A DNA stretch of 64,000 nucleotides from the NCBI GenBank assembly GCA_001466705.2, contig LATX02000182.1:620001-684000 (forward strand), in the 5' to 3' direction. The position numbers and the translations under genes are program-made. Origin of the DNA: Moniliophthora roreri (lineage: Eukaryota > Basidiomycota > Agaricomycetes > Agaricales > Marasmiaceae). Each line of letters opens with the position of its first letter. Positions within the stretch are counted from its first letter, which is position 1. Shown piece after piece: positions 34,818 to 47,007 of this stretch. The notes beneath the pieces are model-generated. The model was not told the origin of the DNA and searched no databases. It saw only the letters and a program-made list of their open reading frames with translations.

Positions 34818-35982
34818 CTACTCCTTGCGGAACCTCTGCCAGAAGGGCTTCTTGGTACTAGCATTGGACATGGGAGGATATGAGGAGGCGCCAGACATGC
34901 GATCCCTGCGACGGCCAAAGCAAACCGTGCAACCAGCCAAGAGCAGGAGAATGAGCGAGGCGAAGGTAAGCCAGAAGCCTAAATGACATATAGTCGCGTC
35001 AGTGACAAACTCTGAAACACTATTCAGAGTATTCGGTGACGACTGTACTGTTTGCACATCGAGCATTCCTGGCAAAAATTTTCGCCTTTGGCGATGCCCG
35101 ACTACTTATTCTGAGCTCCACGGGAACTCTACGGGCCGTGGAACCGTAATCATTCGCGACTCCACAAGACGCGTAGCCTTGGCCGACCAATAACCGTCAT
35201 TTACATCATAACCGAACACCCTGATCATCGAGTGCAATGAGGTGTACGTACCTGGAGCAGTGTTCGTGTCCGCCTCAATATCGTTAACCTTTTTTGCCTC
35301 ATGGTGGACAAATGCATATCTGTGAGGATACTGGTCAATGCAGAGATCGTGATGGGTGAGATAAATGTCACAAACAATGCAATATCGGCGCAGAAAGCAA
35401 TTAACGTCAGGAGAGCAGCCAAGAAGGACAAGAGTGATGAGATGAGGGTGACCGTGACATGGGTGGAGAAGGAAAAGAGGAAGGCGACAAACGTCACAGC
35501 GGTTGCTGCAAGAAGAGTTAGAATGAGGTGAACAAATTGAGAAACACGTACCGACTGGGTGAATGGCGAGTCCACGAGTCCAACTTCCACCAATGTTAAC
35601 GCCCGAATCTCTAGCGATGTTGAAAATGCTGAGAGAGTATCCGTGATGCGTGTCCGCGCAGATCCTGGTGTCGTCCCTTTGATATGTGCATTGGGCCCTA
35701 AAGAAAATAAAAAATCAGGCCACTTCTCCTACGAATAACTTGGAATATTCACCAGACACCGAACTGTAGCGAAAATGGTTGATTCAATGCCATCAAAGGG
35801 TTTAGCTAAATACTCACTCGAAGCTCATTTACTTGTTGCCCATTCACCAACGCCTGACCTCCGAAATGGGTCCTAACAACGTCGAGAGCAGGCAAAAACG
35901 GCAGCGAGATCGACACCAAGAAGCTAAGCACGAAGGCGCATAACAGGAAGATGATTCCTGGGATACAGAATACGCGAGGCAT
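34818..35982 (-). CDS. PalI/SUR7-like four-span membrane protein
   Basis: The ATG is at 35982-35980 and the stop at 34820-34818, with six or so exons. MPRVFCIPGIIFLLCAFVLSF is the first membrane span. An extracellular loop follows with FGVW and two Cys (AQCTYQRDDTRICADTHHGY). This is the G-x-W-x-x-C...C pattern of the SUR7/PalI (Rim9) family. After IHPVG come three more spans: ATAVTFVAFLFSFS, LLSFLAALLTLIAF and FWLTFASLILLLLAG. Between the last two lies FVHHEAKKVNDIEADTNTAPG. The short basic/Ser-rich tail ends FWQRFRKE. Such proteins act at the plasma membrane in eisosome organisation or in the ambient-pH (Rim/Pal) pathway, and which applies here is not decided by sequence. The last intron is long (about 270 bp). 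Confidence 0.78.
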
Positions 35983-37537
35983 TGAGATTTACAGGATGGG
36001 TACTTAGGATGTGTAGTGAGGGTGGGAGGAAAGAAGGTAGAAAAATTATCCCCTTCCATGATCTCGATGACCTCACTCCCACGCCAAAGGCAGTGCTCCA
36101 TGATGACGATCCATCAACACGCCTCGAATTTGACTTTTTGCACGGTTAGGACAGGAAAAACTTGATTCATTCCATGGCAGTTTCAAGCAAGGCGTAAACG
36201 AGTGCTGCATGTAAGCAACGCTACACGGCCAGCTGGCAATCGCGAGCTTCAACGCCTTGATACACACCTTTAGACTTGAATCACGACGGGACACGATCGA
36301 ATGTTTGACGGTCGGATGTTGTTACAAGCAACAGATTTGTACCACGGTGAGCGTGTGAAACGACTGAATAGTACGAGCATCGCGGTCATGCTGTTTCCAT
36401 GATCTTCAACATCCTGTCATTACTTGGGAATATACTCCAATGCTTCGGTTGTGTAAAAAAAGGGATCAATGTAACGAGGTGACCAACTTCTGGATGCGTT
36501 ACTAGTATCAATGGTCACGAGTCCGCATATCACCGCTTGTTGCATCAAGGGCAGAACCTCTTACGGCTACACCCCATAATCGAACCAACCACAGAGGAAC
36601 ATCCACGCTGGCTCCTGAGGGACGGTGCCATAATGCTTGCGGGTCGCACTTTCTTCTACTTCTGGATGTGAAACAGAATACGCTCATTTCTTGGGCACAT
36701 GAGAAGAGAACTCCCCTCCGTTCATGAGATCGACTGTGCACATCAAAATTCTTCGCCGACCCTGTGCGTCGGAATTGCGGGCTACTTATTTGAGGAACAT
36801 TGTTGGAATGTCTAAATGAGGCGCTTGGATTGGGTACGACACGCCATCAATGCATCACTTGCCACCTGGGGGAACATCAGACGCTGCACGATGTAAGTAC
36901 TTGAAGAAACCTACTTTATACTTGTCTTGGTTTGAAAACAAGCGGCTTGGTACCTTAAGTGGTGAGCTAGAGGCCGAGGCAACGAGAATTGTGAGAAGGT
37001 TGGGGTCGGTGGTACGTGAGTATGCGTATTGCGGGGTCAGCTGTTCCCATTGAGAGAGAAGCCTGAGCTGACATCTTCAATGAGACAAACAGGGCGCGTC
37101 AGCTCGACGTGAATCTTTAGGAGCGCGCTCCAGGCTGGGCTCTACACGCGGAATACTTACTGTTGACACCACGGATGCACTTGGAAGATAGACTGGACTG
37201 TATCTTGAGACGAACCCAAGTCCGGGCATTCTATCAAAGATCTGTCTTAACAGGCCCACGTATGACAGGCCAGTCGAGGAAGCTGCAAGGAAGCTGGGCA
37301 ATCGGCGACAGTCTGGAACCTTCTAGACATCCATAGTCGTTTCCGTCGAGCGGGAAGTTTGGAGTTGCAAACGCAGCGTTCACTCAGAGACTGCAATAAC
37401 AGGACATGAAATGAAAATGTATTGGATTGATTCGCTATAATGCTTAGGTTGAACCTGAAGACGGGAGGAAGTTAGTACAGAAGTAGACTATAACTTTCCA
37501 CACGAACGTGAGTGTTGCAACTCCTTGATGCAGTCCT
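35983..37537. other. Intergenic, no gene recognised
   Basis: About 1.55 kb lie between the PalI/SUR7-like gene start and the 3' end of the IF1 gene. A plus-strand patch at 36850-37320 reads LYLSWFENKRLGTLSGELE and later RRTQVRAFYQRSVLTGPRM, but I could not build a gene from it. Confidence 0.35.
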
Positions 37538-38019
37538 TTACTTCTTAATTTGTTCGCTCTTCTTCTCCAGCTCTTCCTACGTTAGACGTAAGCACACTGG
37601 ATGCATTGCATGATCCAACGGAGACCGTACCAGTTCGAGCTTCTTCTTCTCGATCTGTCAGTCACGAAATGTTGTCAGCGACACCGTTTGGGTTATTGGC
37701 GCGTTATACGTACCTCAGCCCTCAACTTTTGGAGTTCGAGGGCCTCCTTCTTACGAGCATACTCGTCTGCAACAAGCATTTGTCAAAATGGCACTCGGGA
37801 GACATCAAGGTTTCTCACTCTCGTGTGCACTCTCCTTCTCCCTGCAAAGTTTACCCAGTCAGTAAGATAGTCATGTAATAGCCGAATCCTTGCGAGAGTT
37901 ACGCACTTGAAACCTTTTGATGAGGCGACAGAACCCTCCTTGATGCTGGAGGTAAATCGCTTCGCAGCGAAAGTGACCTGAGGGAGACGGCGTGAAGTAG
38001 CAAGACGTGCAGCAAGCAT
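37538..38019 (-). CDS. INH1: Mitochondrial ATP synthase inhibitor protein IF1
   Basis: The ATG is at 38019-38017 and the stop at 37540-37538, with several short introns. MLAARLATSRRLPQVTFAAKRFTSS is a basic, amphipathic mitochondrial presequence. The mature part reads IKEGSVASSKGFK, then a KEKAHEDEYARKKE block, then EALELQKLRAE and EKKKLELEELEKKSEQIKK. This is the IF1 inhibitory helix followed by a coiled coil. IF1 binds F1-ATPase at low matrix pH and blocks ATP hydrolysis. The exact joins of the smallest exons (37570-37830) were inferred from reading frame. It is head-to-head with the ATP synthase subunit h gene only about 110 bp away. Confidence 0.85.
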
Positions 38020-38128
38020 GGTGGTGGTCGAGGTTCAAGTTGCGTTGGCTAACCGACGTAACCGACTCCAGTCGAGACCTCCCGAGAGACTCCCGGTCTG
38101 TCACGTTTGTCACACTTTCACCACCATC
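38020..38128. promoter_or_regulatory. Compact bidirectional promoter of IF1 and ATP synthase subunit h
   Basis: Only 109 bp separate the two divergent ATG codons. No TATA box is evident. The sequence contains GACTCCAGTCGAGACCTC and a CT/AC-rich stretch just before the plus-strand ATG. Shared regulation of the two F-ATP synthase genes is likely but inferred. Confidence 0.6.
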
Positions 38129-38661
38129 ATGTCGACCATTTTCAGACGGGCTGTAAGTCGTTCTCCCGTATTCTTTGTTCAAGATACTGAATATCACTAG
38201 GCTCAAAATGTCTCTCGTACTCGCCTCTTCTCCTCTTCTGCGGTCTCTCGAAAAGGTATGGGAGAAAAATTATATTTTTTGAGCAAGAAACAGGGCCGTT
38301 GATTCCGAGTACACCCGCAGACCTCGTCCAGGATCTTTACTTGAGGGAACTCAGGACCTACAAGCCGGCAGCCGTCGTGAGTCTCAAATTCATCTAAATC
38401 TGGTCTTTAACTCATGTATTTCAGGCCAAGGACGCGCATGTCGGCTCGGTCAAGCAATACTCTGCACCCGCTGCACCCAAAGCACCTTCCCTTCCTTCCG
38501 ACCTTGCTGGTGAGCTGGCTGCATTTGACGCCTCCGAGCCTACCTTGGCTTCCGCACCCACACCTGTGGCTACTTCCAGCGAGGATAATGTCAGCGGTGC
38601 TGATGCCTATCTCGACTTCCTCGAACAGGACCTTCCCAAGCCTGATCCCCACCACCACTAG
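38129..38661 (+). CDS. ATP14: F-type ATP synthase subunit h, mitochondrial
   Basis: Exons 38129-38152, 38201-38255, 38321-38376 and 38425-38661 encode 123 residues. The basic Ser-rich start MSTIFRRAAQNVSRTRLFSS is a mitochondrial presequence. The mature part begins KADLVQDLYLRELRTYKPA, then AKDAHVGSVKQYSAPAAPKAP, which are the conserved blocks of yeast Atp14. A Ser/Ala/Pro/acidic tail ends in PKPDPHHH. Subunit h belongs to the peripheral stalk of F1Fo-ATP synthase and is required for assembly. All junctions are in phase and have GT-AG ends. Confidence 0.9.
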
Positions 38662-39059
38662 AAACAGAAGGATTCAGGTAGTTGGAAAATAGAATAGGAT
38701 GGCGTTTTGTAATGCAGGATAGATTGGTTTACCGTCTGAATGCCATTCAAGTCCGAATACAGCATTGTCCTACTGACTCCGATTCCGACTCCAAAACGCT
38801 GAATTCAAGTTCATCCTGAGTGAATTCTATTCCTGTGTTCTAAATATGATGGAGATAAGTAGCGATGCTAAGGGATACACTGTATGATAAATGCTGGAAA
38901 ACAAGCAGGAACTATGCAATGTACGACGAGAGTAAGATACCAATATTTACGACGAGCATTATGCAGCAGGATGAGCAGGGTACATGAACGATGGGATAAG
39001 TGAAAGAGAAATGTGTCGGTGAAAAGGTCAATGGCAGAAGAAAGAGTGGTCGCTCTGCT
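38662..39059. other. Intergenic, convergent gene ends
   Basis: About 400 bp between the convergent 3' ends of ATP14 and RPO41. No gene seen. Confidence 0.5.
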
Positions 39060-42000
39060 CTATGAGAAGAAATATTGTGAAGCCTTGATAGCCTCGACTT
39101 TGAAATCTCCCTTCTTCGGTAACGGAGGGATGAGATCTGTGAGGTTGACAAACTTGCCGAACAGATCCAGTGCGGCCTTCTCATCCTCAGCTTTCTTTCT
39201 ACTGGCCTTGGTGCAAGGATTTTCCCAATCGCCGTCTTCACCATCTTCACTTTCCATGACTTCCTCGTCGAACTCCTCATCCTCCTTAGCAGTAGCAATC
39301 TGCTTGGTCGCTTTACCATCATCAGTCTTCTGCTCCTGTTGTTGCGCCTTCAACATCTCCTTCAACTCCTCGCTATTCTGCGACTCTTCAACGGACGATT
39401 TATCGGAGACCTCGACCAGATTAGAAAGCATGCCCAGGGTCTCTAGTTGTTCTGGGGTAGCCTTGATCCTGACGCCCCAGTCCTTCAGAGTCTTGATCAA
39501 AATGGGGCTACGAAGCTGAACCAATGGGATCTTGTAGTCCTTGTACCGTTCGCGGAACTAAGACGAATAACATGAGCCGTGAGTCGGTGAATAAGCGTCA
39601 AAACATTTTACCTCGTCGTTCAGTTTGCTGAGGACATCAGAGGAGTGTAAAGCAATGAAGGTGTCTCGAATGATTGTAGACATCTCATCGATACATGAAG
39701 CATGTGTCCAGTACGAATCATGAACTGCAGCAAAGGTTATGCCGCGCGTCTGATCGCCAAATGCCAACTCGTTAGCACCATGTCTTCCAGAAAAAGTCAA
39801 GAATACTGACCTGGCACTCGAGGGCGGTGAGCATCATGTGAGTGGCATCTAAACTATGGATGAAGTTAGGAGGGAACGCCGAGGCTTGCTTCGCAGTGTT
39901 CACTACGCATCTCGTTAATACAGACTTCGGACAAGGGAGAACACAATACGCACCTTCCGCAACGGTATTGGGGTCAGAGATATACACGGTCTGCATCGCA
40001 GTCATGATTTGTCTCCTCTTGGGCTTGCGGTAAGGTTGAACAATGGGAAGACCGAGCGGTGTCGTCCACACAACCGAATTCATTTGTTCCCGTTTCAGGA
40101 AATCAAGGGAAAGAGCATTTACATCTTTCTTTCCCTTGCCCTGTGCCTTAGCGTTCTTCTTCGCTTTGGCCTCTTCTAGGGCTTCATGAATGCGTTCCCC
40201 AGGGATTGCTTTGGAAATGAGTCGAGCACACATGTTCAGCCAGTTTTGAATATCCTTTGCCCCAGTGAACAAATCTCCGATACAGCCTAAGACCTATCAT
40301 GGTGAATCAGATTTCGATTCGAACGCATGTAATAAAGGCAAGAAGGACCTACCACTTTCGCAAGGTAAGCCGATGCCATCCATGTTTCCTCTTCAGGGAC
40401 AAGTTTATAAAGCTTCATTTGTTTCTCGATTTGCTCGCGAGCACCAATGAACGTGACACCGTACACAGTTGTCATGACCTGAAAACACAGTCAGCGTAGG
40501 GATACAACACCTAAGTCGATGATACTAACTGTCTGCTTGACCAATTTCCTAGAAATCTTTCCAGTAAGCATAACCGCGTACTTCTCGCCCTTCTTAGCAT
40601 CGTCTGCGATGACTTTCTCTGCCATGTTTCCGACATATGTGTACACATCCGAAGGTCGGTCCCCAGCAGCCAAGTTGACTTGTTCGGCACCACGAGAGTC
40701 ACCACCCAATGCAGCATAATGCTGTAGACCATTGCATGTACCATCCTGGTGAATGGGCAGGCACGAAACATATTCTTCCGGGTTTTCAGACGTCAGAGCG
40801 GCGTGCAGTTCCATGCAGGTACTAAGGCATTGCCAAGGATCGTCTGCGTGTACCCACCATCGTTGTCCCTAGATATCAAAGTATTTAGCCGAGAACGGGA
40901 ATCGCGTATATAAGAGAAAACCTACGCCAAGAGGATTCGTCGCACTGTCAAAGATCTGCTCCAACCGCGCATCAACGTATTCCACACGTTCACTAAAACT
41001 GGCTTTGTCGTAACCGTACAAGTTGGCAAGGTGAATCTTGAGCCAGCGAAGGCCCGGGGCACCAAGAGGTTTGCCTTCAGCGAAGATGAGTAATCCACGA
41101 CTAAGGTCATCACCCATGTGATTCAAGTGGGGAGGGATAGGATAAGCGCGTCCACGGAAGTCAATGTTATGCGGGAAATGGATGGTATCACCAAGGAACT
41201 AGAGACGATGATTAAGTACGGAATATACCGTGCAAACGAACTGGCACTCACAGTACGGGCAATCTCAACTCTGTAGTTAACACTACACCGATCAGAATGA
41301 TTCGAAGCTTTGTTCTGCATCCAATTCTTCATCTTCGTTATGTAGATCACTCGATTCTTGGGACTGGCATCGTTTGGCTGCTGAGGTTCGGGCTCGTCAT
41401 AACTTGCAGGCGGGAGTTTGCCCAGACGTTCGCCAGAATTCCATACTTCCAGTACGACATCGAATATCTTCTTGTTAACCTTCCAGGGAGTGCTTCCGAG
41501 GACGTCGAGACCGGCATAGACGAGCTCCACATTGCCAAGTTCAGAGGCACGCTTGAGGTAGGATTGTTGCTCGACCGAATCCTTGTAACGCATCGCAGAG
41601 ACTGCAGAGAAAACGTCAGTAAAGCTATTTGAAGGACATGCTCGAACACTGACCTCGGTTATACATATATCCACCCTCGTTATAATTGAGCCAAGGTTTG
41701 GGCTTGACTAGCATAGGCAAGTGCCGAGGATGAAGTGTTTCCCGTATAGCATCCTTGGACATCCTGTCCGAAACGGTTGGATTGAGTCTTATAACACCAA
41801 GCTTCTGCCCTCGTTGGTGAACGTAGGCGTGATAAAAAGCGGGTTGAACATCGGTACTGGAAAATCGAAGGCTTTGACACACATAACAAAGGAGAAGCTT
41901 AAAACGGCACTTACACAACCTTCCCGGTGACTTTATGAGTCGCTGTCCTGTTCACAGTCGCCACATCCATCAAACACTCCACCAGAATACCCCCGACCTT

Positions 42001-43681
42001 TGCCCTAATTGGCTGTGTCCAAGACGACGTCCACGCTTCCCCATCCTGCATATGTCTTGCAGCTACCAGTCGTCTTTCTTGCAAGTTGTTGTACCCCAAA
42101 CTCGAGAAATACCCAGCTTCCCCAATTTTCGCCGACGAAGGAACGCTGATATTGTTTCTCTTACACATCTGCGCCTTATACTCCATCTCGACAGCCTTTC
42201 CAACAGTGATCAATGCCCGTGTAGTTTTCATGCCCTCTGCAACACCGCCGGTTCCTTGCAGTCGCATCACTTCCAAAATCGTGATAAGGGATAACCGTTC
42301 AGGGTTTACGAGCATCAAGTATGGCGCTAGGATCGCGTTTCTACCGTACATTGAGGGTGTGCCGGTCCTGGTCTTCTCTACTTGAGCGATGTTCTTGATC
42401 TCTTGTTCAAGCCTGGCTTTAAGTTTCGTGTGCCAGTCCCACATCCAGCGGCGTAAATCGGGTTGACGAAGGGATCCGTCGTCGATACCAAGGGAGTCGA
42501 AAACGTCGGCTTCGTGCTTTAACCGTTCCACGGCTGTATCGTATACCGACTCTTCGAGTAGCTTTTGGCGGGCAACTACGTCTTCTGGTAGCACACGACG
42601 CGCAAAAGAAACCTCAGCGAGATGCTTACGGAGGTTGGAAAGATTGAAAGGGACTTCGTACTCCGGTTCGTCTGACTCAGATTCAGAGATCGAGTCTTTT
42701 TTCTATGCGGATAGGTTGTCAGCGAAACGAAGGCGCGTAAGGGTTGGAATACCTACTTTGACTTTGAGAACGGGTAAGACTTCGGGGACATCATCCAGAA
42801 TATCACGCGCGTGAGCACCAATAACTTCTGTCTGGCCAAGTTGAGCGACGAGATGAGACAGGTTGAGATCAACAGCTGCTTTTGACAGCATTCTTATTAC
42901 TGCAGCGGCGTCATCCGATGATGTGAAGACACGATCGGCAATGATGTTCTCGACGGGTATTTGACGTTGATTAATGTTGGCAAGTAGTGCCTTTGGTTGG
43001 ACGGCTCCCACATTTGACACCGGAGATGCAGAGTCAGGTCCAAATCTATGGAATATCAGTCACCTCGAAGGAAATACTCGAGAAATCGATGTACCGGTGC
43101 CATGCAATAAGCATAATGGCATATGTTGCGGACGTTGGTACTATCCGATCCTTTTCCATTTCCATCAAGTCGTACAGCTCCCAAGCGGCCTCCAACCAGT
43201 ACTCCTTGTCCCCATCCGCCTGTGAAGTTGCCATGTTGACATATGCCTCCAGAAATGCGTTGTATATCCGAGGCTCGAGGACTGCGTTATTGGCTTTCTG
43301 CCTTAGACGATCGAATATACTCTTGGCACGCGGCACATCGTAAAGGTTGTGTAGACACGCATCCATGATAGCTAGCAAGTCCTGTGTCGCACTGTCTGCA
43401 AACCAGACACTCGGAGGCGTGGATGCGGTATCTGGTTTTGGCGTCGGAAGAAATGTAAATTTCGGTGGACTTTTCAGGAATCCTTCCATGTGGTCGTAAT
43501 GTTCCGTCATGCTGGGAGTCGAGAGGAACTGGGGAAACTCGGGTCGTGGGACCTGCTGGGCAGCAAAAGCAGGTGCATCTGTTCTTTTTGAAGGAGTGGA
43601 GTAGAGCCGCGCCGGGCGAGGTAGTGCCTGTCGAGACGTTGAGAGGATTGCCTCCAGTCGTTTTGCTGAACGAGATATCAT
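39060..43681 (-). CDS. RPO41: Mitochondrial DNA-directed RNA polymerase
   Basis: The ATG is at 43681-43679 and the stop at 39062-39060, with about 1,300 residues in roughly twelve exons. [28 protein letters not shown] is a mitochondrial presequence. A PPR-like helical N-terminal domain follows ([30 protein letters not shown]). The single-subunit, T7-like polymerase core shows [16 protein letters not shown] (palm, catalytic Asp), [28 protein letters not shown] (O-helix Lys/Tyr) and [12 protein letters not shown] (second catalytic Asp). Before the C-terminus there is an extra acidic, Lys-rich insert (39150-39400). It transcribes the mitochondrial genome and primes its replication. No lesion was found. 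Confidence 0.95.
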
Positions 43682-44880
43682 TTTTTTGTGCTGGTTTAGC
43701 CTTGCGCGTGATTCAAAAAGCAAATTTTGAGAGTCTAGGTGGCTTTCGTCGACTATTACATATGAGTGAGGGTTAGAAAGAGATTTTGAAGATCCCAGTG
43801 AGCCCTGACATTCATTTCGCTAGAATTTTAGACTATCTCTCACCTGTTCAATGAAGAACACGAGTGTAAGCCCTTGATAAGTTCCCAGCGGTGTAATTTG
43901 GACTCCAAGCCACAAAAGGACCTCTTGGCTCGTGATTTCTGTCTCTACGATACCTCTTAAGTATCAGAGAGTAGCTGACCGTGGGTGAGGAGGAGAGGGA
44001 GAGCGGTAACGTTTGGTACGAAGGAATTTCCCCGTAATTTTTTCGATGTCACGTGGTACTTACACTCCGTCTCGGCCTCCGAGTGACGTTATCGTCGTCT
44101 TCACGGGACTCGTTCTTCGAAGTACTAACTTGTGGATATTGGATGTGTAGTAGTAGCAGAGCAGTAGTAGAAATAAAACGCAAAGTAGTATGTAAATTTC
44201 AAGTGTAGACTTCATCTTGAAAGACTAGGCCTGCCCTGGGAGCCTGCAAGGTTCGCGAGTGTCGAAGACACGTCTCTCGGTCATGACGCCGAGGTCAGGT
44301 ACGTGGAGAGGTACCCTGAGCCATTGGCCTGGTCAGTATCTGCTCATAGGGATGAGTCGAAAACGTTCGAAACGACGTTGGCATCGACAATTCCCCAAAC
44401 AATATAACCCAATCGAGGGTACCTTCGCAATACCGCCCTGAAAGAGCTCCGAGTCATGGATGCTGCTGAGCTCAAGTCCCAATATACCTAAAGTTTCCAC
44501 TACTGCTGTCAGCATTTCAAAGCTAGCTATCAAGCCAAAAGTCACCGTCACCTGGAGCGTCGTAAGGGATGGTCGACCGGATACCCTCAAGGCTTTCGCG
44601 CGTCCGGGCATGCCAGACAATAGGTGAATTGCGGTTAACTTGCATGGGCTCTGCCAGTTCCAGTATTGCCCATGAAGAATATGCTTGTCCCATGCTCGAC
44701 TGAAGCTGAGTCGACCGTCGCGACCTATGCAAGCACCCTGACGCGTATTGCATCAATAGGACGCACGCCTATCCCAGTAAGCAATTGAAATCGACATATG
44801 TTAAGTGTACGTTACTACAAGGCAACTAGTTCGTCAAATCATTCTTTTCAATAAAGCAGATAGAAACGCTGCCACACTCG
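43682..44880. other. Intergenic, no gene recognised
   Basis: About 1.2 kb lie upstream of RPO41. It includes a GTAGTAG-type repeat patch near 44147-44173. Minus-strand open frames at 44330-44756 read protein-like in places (VTFGLIASFEMLTAVVETLG), but no start, splice set or family could be supported. Confidence 0.4.
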
Positions 44881-45518
44881 CTAGGCCTCTGCCCTGCTCT
44901 TAATCCCCTCCGCCATAGCCTTCACACCCTTCTTCAGATTCTCCCCGACAAACAGCTTGACCACATGCGCCAATACACCTTTAAACACCTCATAACTCTC
45001 ATACTTGACCTTTCCATCCTCCTCAACGGTGACAATTTGCCACCTCTCAGCCTCCAAAAGCCAACTTGGCGTCCCGGTCGTCCGCCACGCAACGCGGTGC
45101 ATGTCAGGATCCAAATACGTTACAACGACATTCGTGGAAGCATTTCGTTGCCAAAACCATAGTTCAGAGGCGTCGAGTGAAGGAGGAAGATGCACTGGGT
45201 GCATGTATATGTGTTTCCCAACCGCGAGTGTTTGGTCTGGAAGCGGTTGGCGTGTCTTCGGGTCTACGAAGGTTTGGTTTCGTCTGTATGGCGTTTAGAC
45301 ATCGGTTCTTGAGGATAGAAACATGAGTACATACACAAAAGCATTCCTATTATGGACTCATTAGCACGAGTGGGCCAAGCAAGTTACAAGTGCACTTACC
45401 ATTCATTGTAAGCCTTGAAATCAAGTAAAATATCCCATACTTTGTTCACAGGTGCGTCGATTTTGATAGAGTCAGCGACGACGAATACGGCGCTGGATGA
45501 CTCGGGAGGTGTCGACAT
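44881..45518 (-). CDS. SRPBCC (START-like) domain protein
   Basis: The ATG is at 45518-45516 and the stop at 44883-44881, with three exons joined in phase. The N-terminus ADSIKIDAPVNKVWDILLDFKAYNEWN is the standard first strand and helix of the SRPBCC/polyketide-cyclase-like fold. It is followed by VDPKTRQPLPDQTLAVGKHI and the strand-rich VVVTYLDPDMHRVAWRT. A long C-terminal helix (VLAHVVKLFVGENLKKGVKAMAEGIK) closes the hydrophobic cavity in this fold. Such small proteins bind hydrophobic ligands, and the ligand here is unknown. It is single-domain, about 170 residues, with no targeting signal. Confidence 0.8.
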
Positions 45519-46365
45519 GGTGGTAAGTGGAAAAGCGGGTAACAAGCTTCAGCCGCGATCCGCTGAAAGCGCCCGCGGCCGGTTAACCGACCCTAAATGC
45601 ACCCTCTGAGTCCTTTTTTTGTCCAAACTTCAAACGGCCTCACCTGACTAGAGAAGTCCTGGGGAGTAAAAACCTCTGGTGGTAGTCAGCTGCAAATTCA
45701 GTCCTTGCATCTAGAATATAGCCGCCGGGTACGTTGATTCTGGACGAACGTGTTTTTTTCCATCTCTACTTAGTCTCTTATCTCGCGATAACGGACGCGC
45801 AATGTCACAAGTGTGACATTGACGCGCCAACCTTGTTCACCCTACTTACTCCTTTGCACAAGGCTGCGCCGCTGCAGATCTTAGGTCTAGAATCAAATGG
45901 CTTTAAGACGTTAACCTCTAACCGTATACATTACACCTAACGATCTTTCGTGTATTCACGCGATAAGGTGGTAGATTAGGCCAGCATACGCGATGCGAGG
46001 ATAGCTCGGAACGTCTGTAAGATAGCTGGGTTCAAAATTCATCGTTGTATCATAAGTTACAATGAGGATGATAACTAGAGATGGAGACAAAGGCTATGCG
46101 AAACCCCTTTTTCCGGATGAGCTGCGCGGACAGAAGGCGCAACAGTACGTGGATGACAACGATCTAGGATAGACCGGAGTGGAGGAAAATCCGTAAGTAT
46201 GATGCGCATGGAGTCAATGCGCTCTTCATCTCGGTAGTCCTGGCCTGAGTGCGACTCCGCGAGGCGGAGCTTCGCGTGCTCGCCATGTGTATTAGGAGGT
46301 GAATGCGTGCGGTATCCAAGCTATACCACCCGATTCAAACGTCTAAACTTCCGCATCAACTCTTG
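45519..46365. other. Intergenic with perfect small inverted repeat
   Basis: About 850 bp lie between the SRPBCC gene start and the next gene's 3' end. It contains AATGTCACA-AG-TGTGACATT at 45801-45820, flanked by GACGCGC on both sides. No coding sequence recognised. Confidence 0.45.
45801..45820. repeat. Perfect inverted repeat, 9-bp arms
   Basis: AATGTCACA and TGTGACATT are exact complements separated by two bases. Direct copies of GACGCGC lie just outside (one before, one after), which lengthens the imperfect palindrome. It could be a dimeric transcription-factor site or a relic of a mobile element. Confidence 0.6.
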
Positions 46366-47007
46366 CTACGTCTGCTCCTCCGGTATAGAGCCCAGATCCG
46401 AAAGATGCGGCTGGTGCCTACTGGAACTGCGGGAAGAGGCTAATGCAGCCTTCGAGGAAGCTGGCGCGGAGTAGGGCATGAAAGGCTCATTAACTGGAAG
46501 AACCTTTGCAGGTGCCCGAGGCTGCACAATGAGCGGTGTGGAGTAGACAAAGTATGATTCTTCATCTTCAGGTATGGGCGTAATGTGAGCTGCGGGGTAA
46601 TATTGTTGCGCCTTCCGGGGCGATCCCAAAGGCGAAGAGTCTTCTCCGACGAGATGATCCTTCAAATCTGTGCTGGAGACGACGCTAAGCCTGTTTCTAC
46701 GGTGTCCCCTCGATCTCGCGGCGGTGACAGCAGCCATCTTCTTTGTGGCGGCCACAAAGGCCTGCTCCTTGACCCAAGTCTCTATCCTCCGATCATCATC
46801 CCCCTGCTTTTTGTGCTGCAAGAAATCGACGCGTGCACGCTTCTGCCGAGGTGTCTCGACGAAAGCGGATTGCCTGGCAGAAGTGCCACTGTAGGAATAG
46901 GAATCGCGGAGCATGTCGAAAGTGGCGATTGATGGGTGAGAGAAATGAGATGACAAGCCATTTATAGGGCTTGAAGTGGTAGAAGCGGCGAACGTGATAA
47001 AGGTCAT
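46366..47007 (-). CDS. Ser/Pro-rich protein, family not recognised
   Basis: Single open frame of 213 residues, ATG at 47007-47005. It is rich in Ser, Pro, Ala and charged residues and largely low-complexity. There is a central basic helix (RIETWVKEQAFVAATKKMAAVTAARSRGHRRNR). Short motif-like pieces include SPLGSPRKAQQYYP and TPIPEDEESYFVYSTPL. There is no signal peptide or membrane span. Composition suggests an intrinsically disordered regulatory protein with possible phosphorylation sites. That it is a real gene is inferred from length, codon-like composition and the absence of stops. Confidence 0.55.
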   Translation of the reverse strand: MTFITFAASTTSSPINGLSSHFSHPSIATFDMLRDSYSYSGTSARQSAFVETPRQKRARVDFLQHKKQGDDDRRIETWVKEQAFVAATKKMAAVTAARSRGHRRNRLSVVSSTDLKDHLVGEDSSPLGSPRKAQQYYPAAHITPIPEDEESYFVYSTPLIVQPRAPAKVLPVNEPFMPYSAPASSKAALASSRSSSRHQPHLSDLGSIPEEQT

